Shown here: positions 17,216 to 25,204 of the stretch, piece by piece
Numbering within the stretch: position 1 is the first letter of the stretch
Layout of the letters: every line of letters begins with the position of its first letter
Program-made: the position numbers and the translations under genes
NCBI RefSeq assembly: GCF_014333585.1
Contig: NZ_JACSCW010000003.1
Location: forward strand, 248,001-312,000
Direction of reading: 5' to 3'
From: Hymenobacter sp. BT188
GTDB lineage: Bacteria > Bacteroidota > Bacteroidia > Cytophagales > Hymenobacteraceae
Length of the DNA: 64,000 nt
Notes under the pieces: generated by a model
The model's database searches: none
The model's input: the letters and a program-made list of their open reading frames with translations, nothing else
What the model was told of the DNA's origin: nothing

Positions 17216-20182
17216 CTAGAAGCCTAGGTTGATGCCTGCTGATATCACGCGCGGAATGGGAGTGGTGATAGCACCACCGCGCTCGGGGTCGTAGTTGTCA
17301 ATTTCGCTGAGCGTCACCAGGTTCTTACCCTGCACGTACACGCGGGCCGAACTGATAGCCACTTTTTCCAGCCAGGAGGCTGGTAGGTTGTAGCCGAGCG
17401 TCACGCCGCGTAGCTTCACATATGAGCCATCGCGGTAGCCAAGCGTGGTGCCAAACAAACCATTCTGGAGCGTGCTCTTCGATAAGGCCGCGTCAGGGCG
17501 TGGATAGTCGTTGGAAGGGTTTTCGGGTGTCCAGTAGTTCTGGCGCGAGCTATTCTCAATTCCCTGCGGATCAAAAATCTGGGCGTAGTCGTAGTTGATC
17601 ATCTGCCCAATGCGCGCAAATACCTGGAACGAAAGGTCGAAGCCTTTGTAGCTCAGATCGCTGCTGATGCTACCGCTCCACTTAGGTACGGCCGTACCGA
17701 GCACACGCCGGTCGTTGGCCGCTGTGATGCGCCCGTCGCCATCCAAGTCTTTTACTTTGATCTGACCAGGCTTCTGGCCGAATGCCTTGGCTGCATCTGC
17801 CTCATCCGTTTGCCAGATGCCGATCTTCTCGTAGTCGTAGAACACGCGCACCGGCGAGCCAATAAATAGGCCGTTGGTAATATCGTTGGTACCAGTACCC
17901 AGTTCCAGAATCTCTTCTTTGTTCTTAAACCACGTCAGACCCACGTTCCAGGTGAAATCTTCCCGCTCAACCACGCGTGCGTTCAAACCTACTTCCACCC
18001 CACGGTTGCGGGTCTTACCGATGTTTTGCGTGATAAACGATACGCCTGAGGACAGCGGCAGGAAACGGTTCAATAGCAGGTCACTCGTCTTGGTGTCATA
18101 CACGTCTACGGAGCCCGTTACGCGGTTATCGAGGAAGCCAAAATCGAGGCCGACGTTCTTGGTCAGCGAGATTTCCCAGCCCAGCTCGGGGTTGCCGATG
18201 CGGTTGGCAAAGGTGTAGCCCGCGGCAGCCGTTTCGCCAAACGCATACGGAATGCGCGACAGCAGGCTCTGCGAAGAGTAAGCAGGCACATCGTAGTTGC
18301 CGGCCCGGCCGTAGCTCGCGCGCAGCTTCAGGTCCGTTACCGACGTTATATCCTTCATAAACTCCTCGTCGATGATGCGCCAGGCCACGGCGGCCGAGGG
18401 AAAGAACGAGCCTTTGTTGCCCCGCGCCAACTTGGAAGATAAGTCTTCGCGGCCGGTCAGCGTCAGCAGATACTTGCCTTTGAAGCCGTACTGCACGCGG
18501 CCCGTAAACGAGATCAGCTTGCTGTCGGTGTAGGCGCTATTGATGCCAACTTGCTGGTTCGCATTGGCCAAGGCAAAGAACTCTTGATATGCCAGCAGCT
18601 GATTACGGCCCTGCGCATTGGAATTTTCGGTATTGAACGTCAGCAGTGACGTGACGCCGGTGGCGGTCAGCGAGTGGTTGCCGAAGGTCTTGTTGTAATT
18701 GAGAATATTCTCCCAACTCCAATTCGTGTCGAACTGCGTACCGTACGACGACTGTGAAACCTGTCCGTTGCGGTCGAGGGTGTACTGGCCTTGGTAAATG
18801 CCTGTGCGGCCGTTGGACAGCGTTAAACCCAGGTTGGAGCGCAGGTTTAGGCTCGGCAGAATCTGATAGCTAATGTAGGCCGTGGAGAAAGTGCGGGTAG
18901 TACGGGTATTATTGGTGTAGTTATCCGGCAGCTCATCTACCAGCGGGTTGATAAAGGCTTGGTTGTTAGGATAGTTAATAATTTTACCATCCGCATCATA
19001 CGGCGTACCCAAGGGATTAATCTTATTCGCTTGGTTGGTAGGGTCGCGGCGGGTATTCTGGTTGTAGTAAGTCAGCTGGTTTTGCAAGCCAATGCTGACC
19101 TTGTCATTAAGCGCCTGGTCGAGGTTCGCTCGAAAAGAATAGCGGTTGAGGTTGTCGTTGCGGAACAGGCCCTGCTCGTTATAGTAATCGCCCGACAGGT
19201 AGAACTTGGTCTTCTCCGAGCCGCCCGACAAGCCAATCTGATGCTCCTGTTGTACCCCATCGCGGAAGAGCAAGTCGGCCCAGTTAGTAGAGGTGCCATT
19301 GGCAATGGCTTCCAGCTCCGTGGCCGTAAAAATTTTCGGGTCATCGGCGATGGTAGCCCACCGGCCGCTGGTGCGGTTGGCTTCGCGCTTCTGCGCCACA
19401 AACTCGGCCGCGTTGTTTACCTCCGGATAATAAACCCGGTCGGTGATGCCGTAGTAAGAGTTGAGCGTAACGCGCGTTTTGCCTGCCGCGCCTTTCTTGG
19501 TGCTCACGATAATAACGCCATTTGCCCCCCGGGCGCCGTAGATGGCCGTAGAGGCCGCATCTTTGAGCACCTCCATAGAAGCAATGTCGTTAGGGTTGAT
19601 GTCCTGAATGGAGTTGTACTGCACCCCATCTACCACAAACAGCGGCCCGTTGCTGGCATTGATAGAGCGGTTACCCCGCACCGTAATATTCACTGGCGCT
19701 CCGGCTTGGCCCCCGGCGCTAACGATGTCAACGCCCGGCAGCCGTCCCTGCAACGACTCCATGACGTTCGCCACGGGTACCTTTTTCAGGTCGGCCTCTT
19801 TCACGGAAACAATGGCACCCGTAACGTCACTCTTTTTAACCTGACCGTAGCCAATTACAACCACCTCATCGAGGGCCTTACGATCGGGAGCGAGCTTGAT
19901 TTTGAGGTCAGTTTGCGAGCCAACGGTAATCGTTTGCGTTAAGTAGCCGATTGAACTCACCGTCAGGCTGGCTTCGCTACCGTCGGGCACACTTAGCAAA
20001 AAGCGCCCATCCGGATCAGTCGAAGCACCTACAGTAGTATTTTTGACCAGTACCGTTACGCCCGGTAGTCCTTCGCCGGTGACGGCGTCCAGCACCTGTC
20101 CCGTTACCGAACGGGATTGTTGGGCCCAAGCCGGCATTCCTGCGCAGAGCAAGATTGCTGGTAAGAGTAGTTTGTGCTTCAT
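17216..20182 (-). CDS. SusC/RagA-type TonB-linked outer-membrane transporter
   Basis: A 988-residue TonB-dependent transporter: signal peptide ending PAWAQ (about residue 21), CarboxypepD_reg-like domain (about 25-110, SVTGQVLDAVTGEGLPGVT), plug (about 110-240, with VIGYGQVKKSDVTG, LQGRLPGVDI, VRGNRSI, the VVDG and IYGARGANGVI motifs typical of SusC) and a 22-strand barrel to the C-terminal aromatic residue (NLGF). It imports a ligand with its SusD partner using TonB energy. No ECF sigma/anti-sigma genes adjoin, so it is not a classic FecI/R-controlled system. An IS-based composite element sits about 340 bp upstream of the start. Confidence 0.94.
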   Translation of the reverse strand: MKHKLLLPAILLCAGMPAWAQQSRSVTGQVLDAVTGEGLPGVTVLVKNTTVGASTDPDGRFLLSVPDGSEASLTVSSIGYLTQTITVGSQTDLKIKLAPDRKALDEVVVIGYGQVKKSDVTGAIVSVKEADLKKVPVANVMESLQGRLPGVDIVSAGGQAGAPVNITVRGNRSINASNGPLFVVDGVQYNSIQDINPNDIASMEVLKDAASTAIYGARGANGVIIVSTKKGAAGKTRVTLNSYYGITDRVYYPEVNNAAEFVAQKREANRTSGRWATIADDPKIFTATELEAIANGTSTNWADLLFRDGVQQEHQIGLSGGSEKTKFYLSGDYYNEQGLFRNDNLNRYSFRANLDQALNDKVSIGLQNQLTYYNQNTRRDPTNQANKINPLGTPYDADGKIINYPNNQAFINPLVDELPDNYTNNTRTTRTFSTAYISYQILPSLNLRSNLGLTLSNGRTGIYQGQYTLDRNGQVSQSSYGTQFDTNWSWENILNYNKTFGNHSLTATGVTSLLTFNTENSNAQGRNQLLAYQEFFALANANQQVGINSAYTDSKLISFTGRVQYGFKGKYLLTLTGREDLSSKLARGNKGSFFPSAAVAWRIIDEEFMKDITSVTDLKLRASYGRAGNYDVPAYSSQSLLSRIPYAFGETAAAGYTFANRIGNPELGWEISLTKNVGLDFGFLDNRVTGSVDVYDTKTSDLLLNRFLPLSSGVSFITQNIGKTRNRGVEVGLNARVVEREDFTWNVGLTWFKNKEEILELGTGTNDITNGLFIGSPVRVFYDYEKIGIWQTDEADAAKAFGQKPGQIKVKDLDGDGRITAANDRRVLGTAVPKWSGSISSDLSYKGFDLSFQVFARIGQMINYDYAQIFDPQGIENSSRQNYWTPENPSNDYPRPDAALSKSTLQNGLFGTTLGYRDGSYVKLRGVTLGYNLPASWLEKVAISSARVYVQGKNLVTLSEIDNYDPERGGAITTPIPRVISAGINLGF

Positions 20183-20518
20183 GTAATGGAGATAGATTGG
20201 GATAGAAGGAGTTACGTGGCTCTAAGTCCGCGTTAGGTATGTATGCAGGGCGCCGCGTTCGTGCGCGACTGAAGCCATGAGTAGCTTCTGCAGAATGTCG
20301 CTTTTACCTTAGCCTTCATCTAGGCTCTGGATGGCTCACACGACAAAATACTAGCGGCGTATAAGCGCTAGAAAACCTCTTTTTGGAGATTACTGTGGTA
20401 TAATGTTAAATATTCCCACGGCCTTTGATTTGGCTGGGGGGCTTTTTTTTTATGCAATCGTTATCGGGAACGTTGCCGGTAGACTGGTGCTGCTCGCTTC
20501 CTAGTGGAATAACTTAGT
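20183..20518. other. Intergenic region upstream of susC
   Basis: About 340 bp that must carry the minus-strand susC promoter. I see a half-terminator (GGGGGGC then a T9 run, 20430-20449) facing the composite element, and no full promoter match. The insertion of the mobile element at 20523 separates this DNA from the xdhA leader. Confidence 0.45.
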
Positions 20519-20522
20519 TTAT

Positions 20523-22011
20523 GTGGCTGTTGCAAAAGTCAACTTCATGGGGGCGTGCGGGTTGGTAGCATATGCTCGGCTTTCACATGATCCAGACTTC
20601 GCTGCTGAAACTGGTGCCCGCGCGCCATTTCTACCAGCAACGGCTGCCGACCGTCGACTTCCGCTTCGTGCGGCCACTTTTTGCGCCTTTCTATAGCACG
20701 GGCGGGCGGCCCTCGCTCGATCCCGTCGTATTTGTCAAACTGCTGCTGGTCGGACACTTAGAAAATATCACCTCCGATCGCAAGCTGCTGGAGCTGGCGC
20801 AGTTGCATCTGGGCATCCGCGCTTTTCTGGGCTATGATCTCGCGCAGCCCTTACCATGGCACAGCACCCTGTCGCGGACGCGGCAACGCCTGCCGGTGGC
20901 CGTCTTTGAGGCCTGCTTTACCCAGGTAGTGGGGTTATGCATCCAACAAGGTCTCGTCAGTGGTCATACCCAGGTGCTTGACTCAGCGTACATCAAAGCC
21001 AACGCCTCGATGAGCCGCCTCCAGCCCAAGCGTTCCAGTGGGGCTGCGGAGGCGGGCCCCACACTGGGGGATGGCCAAGCGCCACGCATCACGGCTACGC
21101 TCGACCGCTTAAAGCAACTCCAGCGCTTCCACGCCGCGATCCTCAAAGCCGCGCCGAACAAACCGGGACGACTCGTCAGCAATCTTACGCACTACAGCCC
21201 TTCTGATCCCGAGGCGCGCATTGCTTTCAAGTCGAGCAAGCCCCGCATCCTGGCCTATACTGCCAGTGTGAGTGTCGATGCCGCTCAACACGTGATCACC
21301 CACATCCATGCCGACCTAGCCGACTGGCGCGACAGCCGCTATCTGCTCGCTATGGTCGACGCGACCCAGCAGCGGTTGAACACCTTTGGGATGGGAATGA
21401 CCATTGTCGTCGCGGATGCGGGCTACTGTTCGGGGGAGAACTACGAGCAGTTAGAGGTGCGGGGCCTGACGGGCTATATTCCGGCCCATGGCGGGTATAA
21501 AAGCGAGCACGCGGGCTTTACCTACGATGCCGCTACGGACAGCTATACTTGCCGTCAGGGCAAACAACTGCCCTTTAATAAGATCTTTGTTGATCCGCAG
21601 GGTAATGCGAAGAAACGTTACATGGCCAAGGCCGCCGAGTGCAAGATCTGTCCGTTAGCCGAGCAGTGCAAGGGCAAAAAGGCCAAGGAGAAGCGGCTAC
21701 ATCATACGCCCTACAAAGCCCACTACGAGCGCATGTTAGCACGCCTAGCCACGCGAGTCGGCCAAGGCATGCGGCGGCTCCGCTCCGCTACCGTCGAACC
21801 AGTGTTAGGCCGCTTGATTAACTACTTTGGCTTGCGCCACCTCAGCCAGAAAGGCCAAGCTGGGGCCGCCAAAGTCATGTATCTGGCCGCGATGGCCTAT
21901 AACCTGAAGAAGTGTCTACGCTTTAATTCCTTCCAGCCCGGTGGGTGGGGAATCGCGCTCCCAGCACCGGCGCCCTTTCGTTGGCTTCTGCTCTACTTTT
22001 GCAACAGCCAC
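20523..22011 (+). mobile_element. IS1182-family insertion sequence
   Basis: 1489 bp bounded by 18-bp terminal inverted repeats that match at 17 of 18 positions (GTGGCTGTTGCAAAAGTC at the left; TACTTTTGCAACAGCCAC at the right), with one transposase gene. The right repeat lies inside the 3' end of the transposase reading frame. Confidence 0.8.
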
Positions 22012-22032
22012 GGCCTTTATACGACCTCTTGA
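20587..22032 (+). CDS. IS1182-family transposase
   Basis: About 481 residues from the ATG at 20587 (MIQTSLLKLV); an upstream in-frame ATG at 20572 would add 5. A DDE-type transposase with the N-terminal DUF772 region (about 10-110, PSLDPVVFVKLLLVGHLENI and RQRLP), the acidic residue region LDSAYIKANAS, VVADAGYCSGENYE, and the C-terminal DDE_Tnp_1-like part with cysteines (CKICPLAEQCKGK). No frameshift or internal stop is seen, so it may be active. The frame does not end inside the IS: it reads through the right terminal repeat and stops 21 bp beyond it, so its last residues are encoded by flanking DNA. Confidence 0.88.
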   Translation: MIQTSLLKLVPARHFYQQRLPTVDFRFVRPLFAPFYSTGGRPSLDPVVFVKLLLVGHLENITSDRKLLELAQLHLGIRAFLGYDLAQPLPWHSTLSRTRQRLPVAVFEACFTQVVGLCIQQGLVSGHTQVLDSAYIKANASMSRLQPKRSSGAAEAGPTLGDGQAPRITATLDRLKQLQRFHAAILKAAPNKPGRLVSNLTHYSPSDPEARIAFKSSKPRILAYTASVSVDAAQHVITHIHADLADWRDSRYLLAMVDATQQRLNTFGMGMTIVVADAGYCSGENYEQLEVRGLTGYIPAHGGYKSEHAGFTYDAATDSYTCRQGKQLPFNKIFVDPQGNAKKRYMAKAAECKICPLAEQCKGKKAKEKRLHHTPYKAHYERMLARLATRVGQGMRRLRSATVEPVLGRLINYFGLRHLSQKGQAGAAKVMYLAAMAYNLKKCLRFNSFQPGGWGIALPAPAPFRWLLLYFCNSHGLYTTS

Positions 22033-22213
22033 CTGACCCCGATCTGTTTGGGACGCGCCACCTTCCTGCGGATCCGCTGGCCAGCTTGCAGTCTGCGCGA
22101 AATATGATACCTTCAGTAGTCGCCGGTCTCGGCGCCTCCTATCCTCTCGGGGTGCTACAGGTGTGCCACTGCCGGATGGGGTATCTGCAGTTCGCATCCT
22201 TACCCTGGCCGCC

Positions 22214-23179
22214 ATGCTCTACCTGCTTTCCCGCCTTGTCGTCCTCGCCGCGACTTTGTTGAGCTGGGGCGCTGCCCCGGCCCAAACCTTGAAGGTGACC
22301 TTGCTGGGCACCGGAGCGCCCATTCCCCGCTTCGACCGGTTTGGGCCCAGCATCTTAGTGCAGGCGGGGCCGGCCACCCTGCTCTTTGACTGCGGGCGGG
22401 GCGCCACCCAGCGCCTCTGGCAGCTCAAAATTCCGCTGGGGGCGGTCCAAACCGTGTTTTTTACCCACCTGCATTCCGATCATGTCGTCGGCTTTCCCGA
22501 CCTCTGGCTCACGGGCTGGCTGCCCACGCCCTTCGGAGGGCGCGCCGTGCCCTTGCAGGTGCTGGGCCCGACTGGGACAGTGGCCATGCTGGCGGCCCTG
22601 CAGCAGGCCTACGCCTGGGATCTACGCGTCCGCTCGACCCAGGATGTGCCCGCCCCGAGCAGCGCCCTGGCAGCCCGTGACATCACCCAAGGCGTGGTCT
22701 ATGAGCAGGCCGGGGTCAAGGTCACCGCCTTTGCCGTGGCCCACGGCGAGCACCTGCAGCCCGCGTTGGGGTACCGGGTGGACTATGCTGGCCGGTCCGT
22801 GCTGCTCTCGGGAGATACGGGCTTTAGCGAGAACCTGATTCGGTTTGGTCAGGGCGTCGATGTGGTGGTGCACGAGGTAGCGGCCGCAACGCAAGAGCTG
22901 CTGCAGCAATCCGAAACAGCAAAGCAAATCGTAAGCTACCACACTCAACCCGAAGAGGCAGGGAAAGTCTTCACCCGTATTCATCCCCGGCTGGCCGTCT
23001 ATTCCCACATTGTGCTGCTCTCGACAACCCCGAACCTGCCGCCCCCGGGGGCCGAGGTGCTCGTGCCCCGTACCCGGACCACGTACGCTGGCCCCTTGGA
23101 GCTGGGCGAGGACTTGATGACCATCGAGATTGGCGAGCGCATCACCGTGACCCGCTTCCCCCCGTCTGGAATACGATAG
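22214..23179 (+). CDS. Secreted metallo-beta-lactamase-fold hydrolase (RNase Z-like)
   Basis: About 321 residues from the ATG at 22214 (MLYLLSRLVV); an earlier ATG at 22163 adds 17 non-conserved residues. A signal peptide ends near PAQ, so the enzyme is exported. The MBL motifs are in order: LLGTGAPIPRFDR, LFDCGRG, HLHSDHVVG (zinc ligands), AFAVAHGEHLQPALGYRVD, LLSGDTGFSENL and an SH (YSHIVLL). This is the layout of the RNase Z/arylsulfatase-like branch; export argues against tRNA processing. The substrate is unknown. It lies inside the composite element and no other gene accompanies it. Confidence 0.8.
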   Translation: MLYLLSRLVVLAATLLSWGAAPAQTLKVTLLGTGAPIPRFDRFGPSILVQAGPATLLFDCGRGATQRLWQLKIPLGAVQTVFFTHLHSDHVVGFPDLWLTGWLPTPFGGRAVPLQVLGPTGTVAMLAALQQAYAWDLRVRSTQDVPAPSSALAARDITQGVVYEQAGVKVTAFAVAHGEHLQPALGYRVDYAGRSVLLSGDTGFSENLIRFGQGVDVVVHEVAAATQELLQQSETAKQIVSYHTQPEEAGKVFTRIHPRLAVYSHIVLLSTTPNLPPPGAEVLVPRTRTTYAGPLELGEDLMTIEIGERITVTRFPPSGIR

Positions 23180-23219
23180 CCCAGTCGGTTGAAGCGGGAA
23201 GGAAGGTCGTATAAGCCGC

Positions 23220-23370
23220 GTGGCTGTTGCAAAAGTCTGGCAGTAGACTGAACACCGGTTACTTGAACCTCCATCCGCTGTTAACGAGGGGCCATCCTCC
23301 AGCCTTTTACACTCTTACAGCTACCAATGCGACCCTTTAGATTCTCTGCGGGGTGTTTTGCAACAGCCAC
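23220..23370. repeat. MITE-like element with IS1182-type ends
   Basis: 151 bp with terminal inverted repeats GTGGCTGTTGCAAAA (15 bp exact) matching the ends of the IS at 20523, but no coding capacity. Its right end is followed by TTAT, the same four bases that precede the IS. It either is a deletion derivative of the IS or serves as the distal end of the composite. Confidence 0.65.
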
Positions 23371-23438
23371 TTATATTCGGTTAAGCTAGAATTAAAAGCT
23401 TGGCAATATGGCTCATATTAATACCTGCATCTGGTCGT

Positions 23439-23567
23439 GACAGCTTGCGGTAATATGGATAGGCTGACCGTCGAACTACTCCTGTCGTCTCCGTGCCTAT
23501 GACTTTATCAGCGGAAACCCAATAGCTGTCATCGCGGCTACTCTACTGTTCTGTAGCCGCGTTTTCT
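23439..23567 (+). promoter_or_regulatory. Candidate structured leader and attenuator before xdhA
   Basis: GACAGCT (23439-23445) pairs with AGCTGTC (23524-23530) and encloses ATAGGC/GCCTAT (23459-23464/23495-23500) and a region rich in single-stranded purines. Directly after it comes a 9-bp stem CGCGGCTAC/GTAGCCGCG (23533-23541/23553-23561) and TTTT, a possible terminator. The layout, aptamer-like fold then terminator then xdhA, suggests a regulatory leader. It does not match the purine, Moco or other riboswitch consensus that I know. A weak TTGG-N18-TACCTG promoter may lie at 23400-23427. Confidence 0.35.
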
Positions 23568-23636
23568 CTACTCAGCCACTCACGATTATCTCACTCAAAT
23601 CAAGTAACTTCCGCAAACACCTCAAATGCTTTTCCC

Positions 23637-25055
23637 TTGCTGAAGTTTATTCTCAACAATCAAGAAGTAGATACGGACTTGCCAGCGGGTACCGTGCTGC
23701 TGGACTTTGTGCGCTATCATCAGCACCTGCCGGGCACCAAAATCGGGTGCCGGGAGGGCGACTGCGGCGCGTGCACGGTGCTAGTGGGCGAACTCGCTGA
23801 GAATCAGGTGCGCTACCGTTCGTATACTTCCTGCCTTACGCCCCTAGGCAACGTGCAGGGCAAGCATGTGGTGACGGTAGAGGGAATAAACATGGATGGC
23901 CTGAACCCGATTCAGCAGGCCATGGTAGACGAATCGGCGACGCAATGTGGGTTTTGTACGCCGGGCTTTGTGGTTTCATTGGCAGGTTTCTGTTTAAGCG
24001 GGCAAAAGCCAACCACGCAGAACGCCATAGCCGCAGTGGATGGCAATATCTGTCGGTGCACGGGCTACAAATCCATTGAACGGGCGGCTGCAAAAGTTGC
24101 ACAACTGTTGGAAGCAAGAGAGGGAGAGGAGCCCGCAGATTTTGTAACTCAGCAGCAGATTTTGCCCGAGTATTTTACATCAATTAAAAGCCGTCTGCGG
24201 GCGCTGGCGGCGGATAGCGCACCCAATGGGCACGTTCTGAACGGGGCACTACAGTTTGTAGGCGGCGGCACCGATCTATATGTGCAGAAGCATGACCAGA
24301 TGAAAGAGTTGGCTGCTCGTTTTCTGTTCAATCAGGCCGACTTACAAGGGATTGTTCGCCAGGAAAACCGCTGCGTAATTGGTGGCGCGGCTACAGTGAG
24401 CGACTTAGCCGAGTCGGCGGTAATGCAGCAGTACTTTCCTGCGTTTCGTCCGTTTCTGCGGCTGGTGTCATCCACACCGATCCGCAACATGGCCACCGTG
24501 GCAGGCAACTTCGTCAACGCTTCCCCCATTGGCGACTTGACGATTATGTTCCTAGCGCTGGATGCGCAACTCGTGCTCAGCGACGGGCATACGGCGCGCG
24601 AAATTCCGTTGCGTCAGTTTTATAAAGGCTACAAAGTTTTAGAAAAAGCCCCCCAGGAGAATATTACGGCCATCTGGTTTGAGCTGCCTGCTTCAGCTAC
24701 CCGCTTCAACTTTGAAAAAGTAAGCAAGCGCACTCATTTGGATATCGCCAGCGTCAACTCGGCCTGCTGCTTTACGGTTCGAGATGGCTTACTTATAACA
24801 GCTGCAATTTCGGCCGGTGGCGTAGGCCCCATTCCTATGCTTCTGCACAAGACTTCCGAGTTCTTGGTAGGCAGGGAGGTTTCGGAAGAGCTTATTCAGA
24901 AAGCGCTGGAAATAGCGCAGACCGAAATAGCACCCATCAGTGACGCCCGCGGCACTGAATCATACAAACGCCTCCTGTTAAATCAGTTGATTAAAGCTCA
25001 TTTCTTGGCACTGTTTCCACAGTTGAATGTGCAGGAATTGATGCGGCAGCCATAA
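23637..25055 (+). CDS. xdhA: Xanthine dehydrogenase small subunit (FeS/FAD)
   Basis: A 472-residue electron-transfer subunit of xanthine dehydrogenase, which oxidises hypoxanthine and xanthine to urate. N-terminal plant-type 2Fe-2S domain (GCREGDCGACTV, SYTSC), second 2Fe-2S helical domain (QCGFCTPGFV, NICRCTGY), FAD-binding domain (about 195-370, GGGTDLYV and TPIRNMATVAGNF) and a C-terminal CO_deh_flav_C domain. The first in-frame start is TTG at 23637, giving MLKFILNNQEV, which fits the family N-terminus; an ATG 11 bp upstream is out of frame and stops after five codons. It heads the purine cluster. Confidence 0.94.
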   Translation: MLKFILNNQEVDTDLPAGTVLLDFVRYHQHLPGTKIGCREGDCGACTVLVGELAENQVRYRSYTSCLTPLGNVQGKHVVTVEGINMDGLNPIQQAMVDESATQCGFCTPGFVVSLAGFCLSGQKPTTQNAIAAVDGNICRCTGYKSIERAAAKVAQLLEAREGEEPADFVTQQQILPEYFTSIKSRLRALAADSAPNGHVLNGALQFVGGGTDLYVQKHDQMKELAARFLFNQADLQGIVRQENRCVIGGAATVSDLAESAVMQQYFPAFRPFLRLVSSTPIRNMATVAGNFVNASPIGDLTIMFLALDAQLVLSDGHTAREIPLRQFYKGYKVLEKAPQENITAIWFELPASATRFNFEKVSKRTHLDIASVNSACCFTVRDGLLITAAISAGGVGPIPMLLHKTSEFLVGREVSEELIQKALEIAQTEIAPISDARGTESYKRLLLNQLIKAHFLALFPQLNVQELMRQP

Positions 25056-25072
25056 ACCTTCCAGAAATAGAA

Positions 25073-25168
25073 CGTCATGCAGGGCGGAGCGAAGCATCTC
25101 GCGTGCGGTCGTTATATTACTGCTCTCTCATCAGCACGCGAGATGCTTCGCTACCGCTCTGCATGACC
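25073..25168. repeat. Palindromic intergenic repeat, family A, copy 1
   Basis: Imperfect inverted repeat of about 34-nt arms starting GTCATGCAG...GCGAAGCATCTCGCG and ending with its complement ...GCATGAC. It lies between xdhA and xdhB, so is transcribed as an mRNA hairpin if the genes are co-transcribed. Confidence 0.8.
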
Positions 25169-25204
25169 GCCTTTAACGGCCGTTAATTATAAGTCACTAC
25201 CACA

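Larger units (their letters stand above)
20519..23374. mobile_element. Composite IS1182-like element with passenger gene and TTAT flanks
   Basis: Four copies of the end sequence GTGGCTGTTGCAAAA(GTC) occur: 20523-20540 (plus), 21994-22011 (inverted), 23220-23237 (plus) and 23353-23370 (inverted). The outermost ends are flanked by the 4-bp direct repeat TTAT (20519-20522 and 23371-23374), whereas the inner ends are not flanked by matching 4-mers. This fits a single insertion of the 2848-bp segment 20523-23370 holding an IS, a hydrolase gene and a MITE-like terminal copy. The direct repeat is only 4 bp, so chance cannot be excluded. Confidence 0.6.

Noticed and set aside
18959..19942. Long open frame opposite susC
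   Set aside because: A shadow of GC-rich codon use in susC; the product has no domain and susC is certain.
22163..22213. Start of the MBL hydrolase at 22163
   Set aside because: The extra residues (PLPDGVSAV..) do not look like part of a signal peptide; the ATG at 22214 gives a normal one.
23447..23500. Purine riboswitch before xdhA (TAATATGG word)
   Set aside because: The two loop sequences and the three-way core of the purine class are not found in order.
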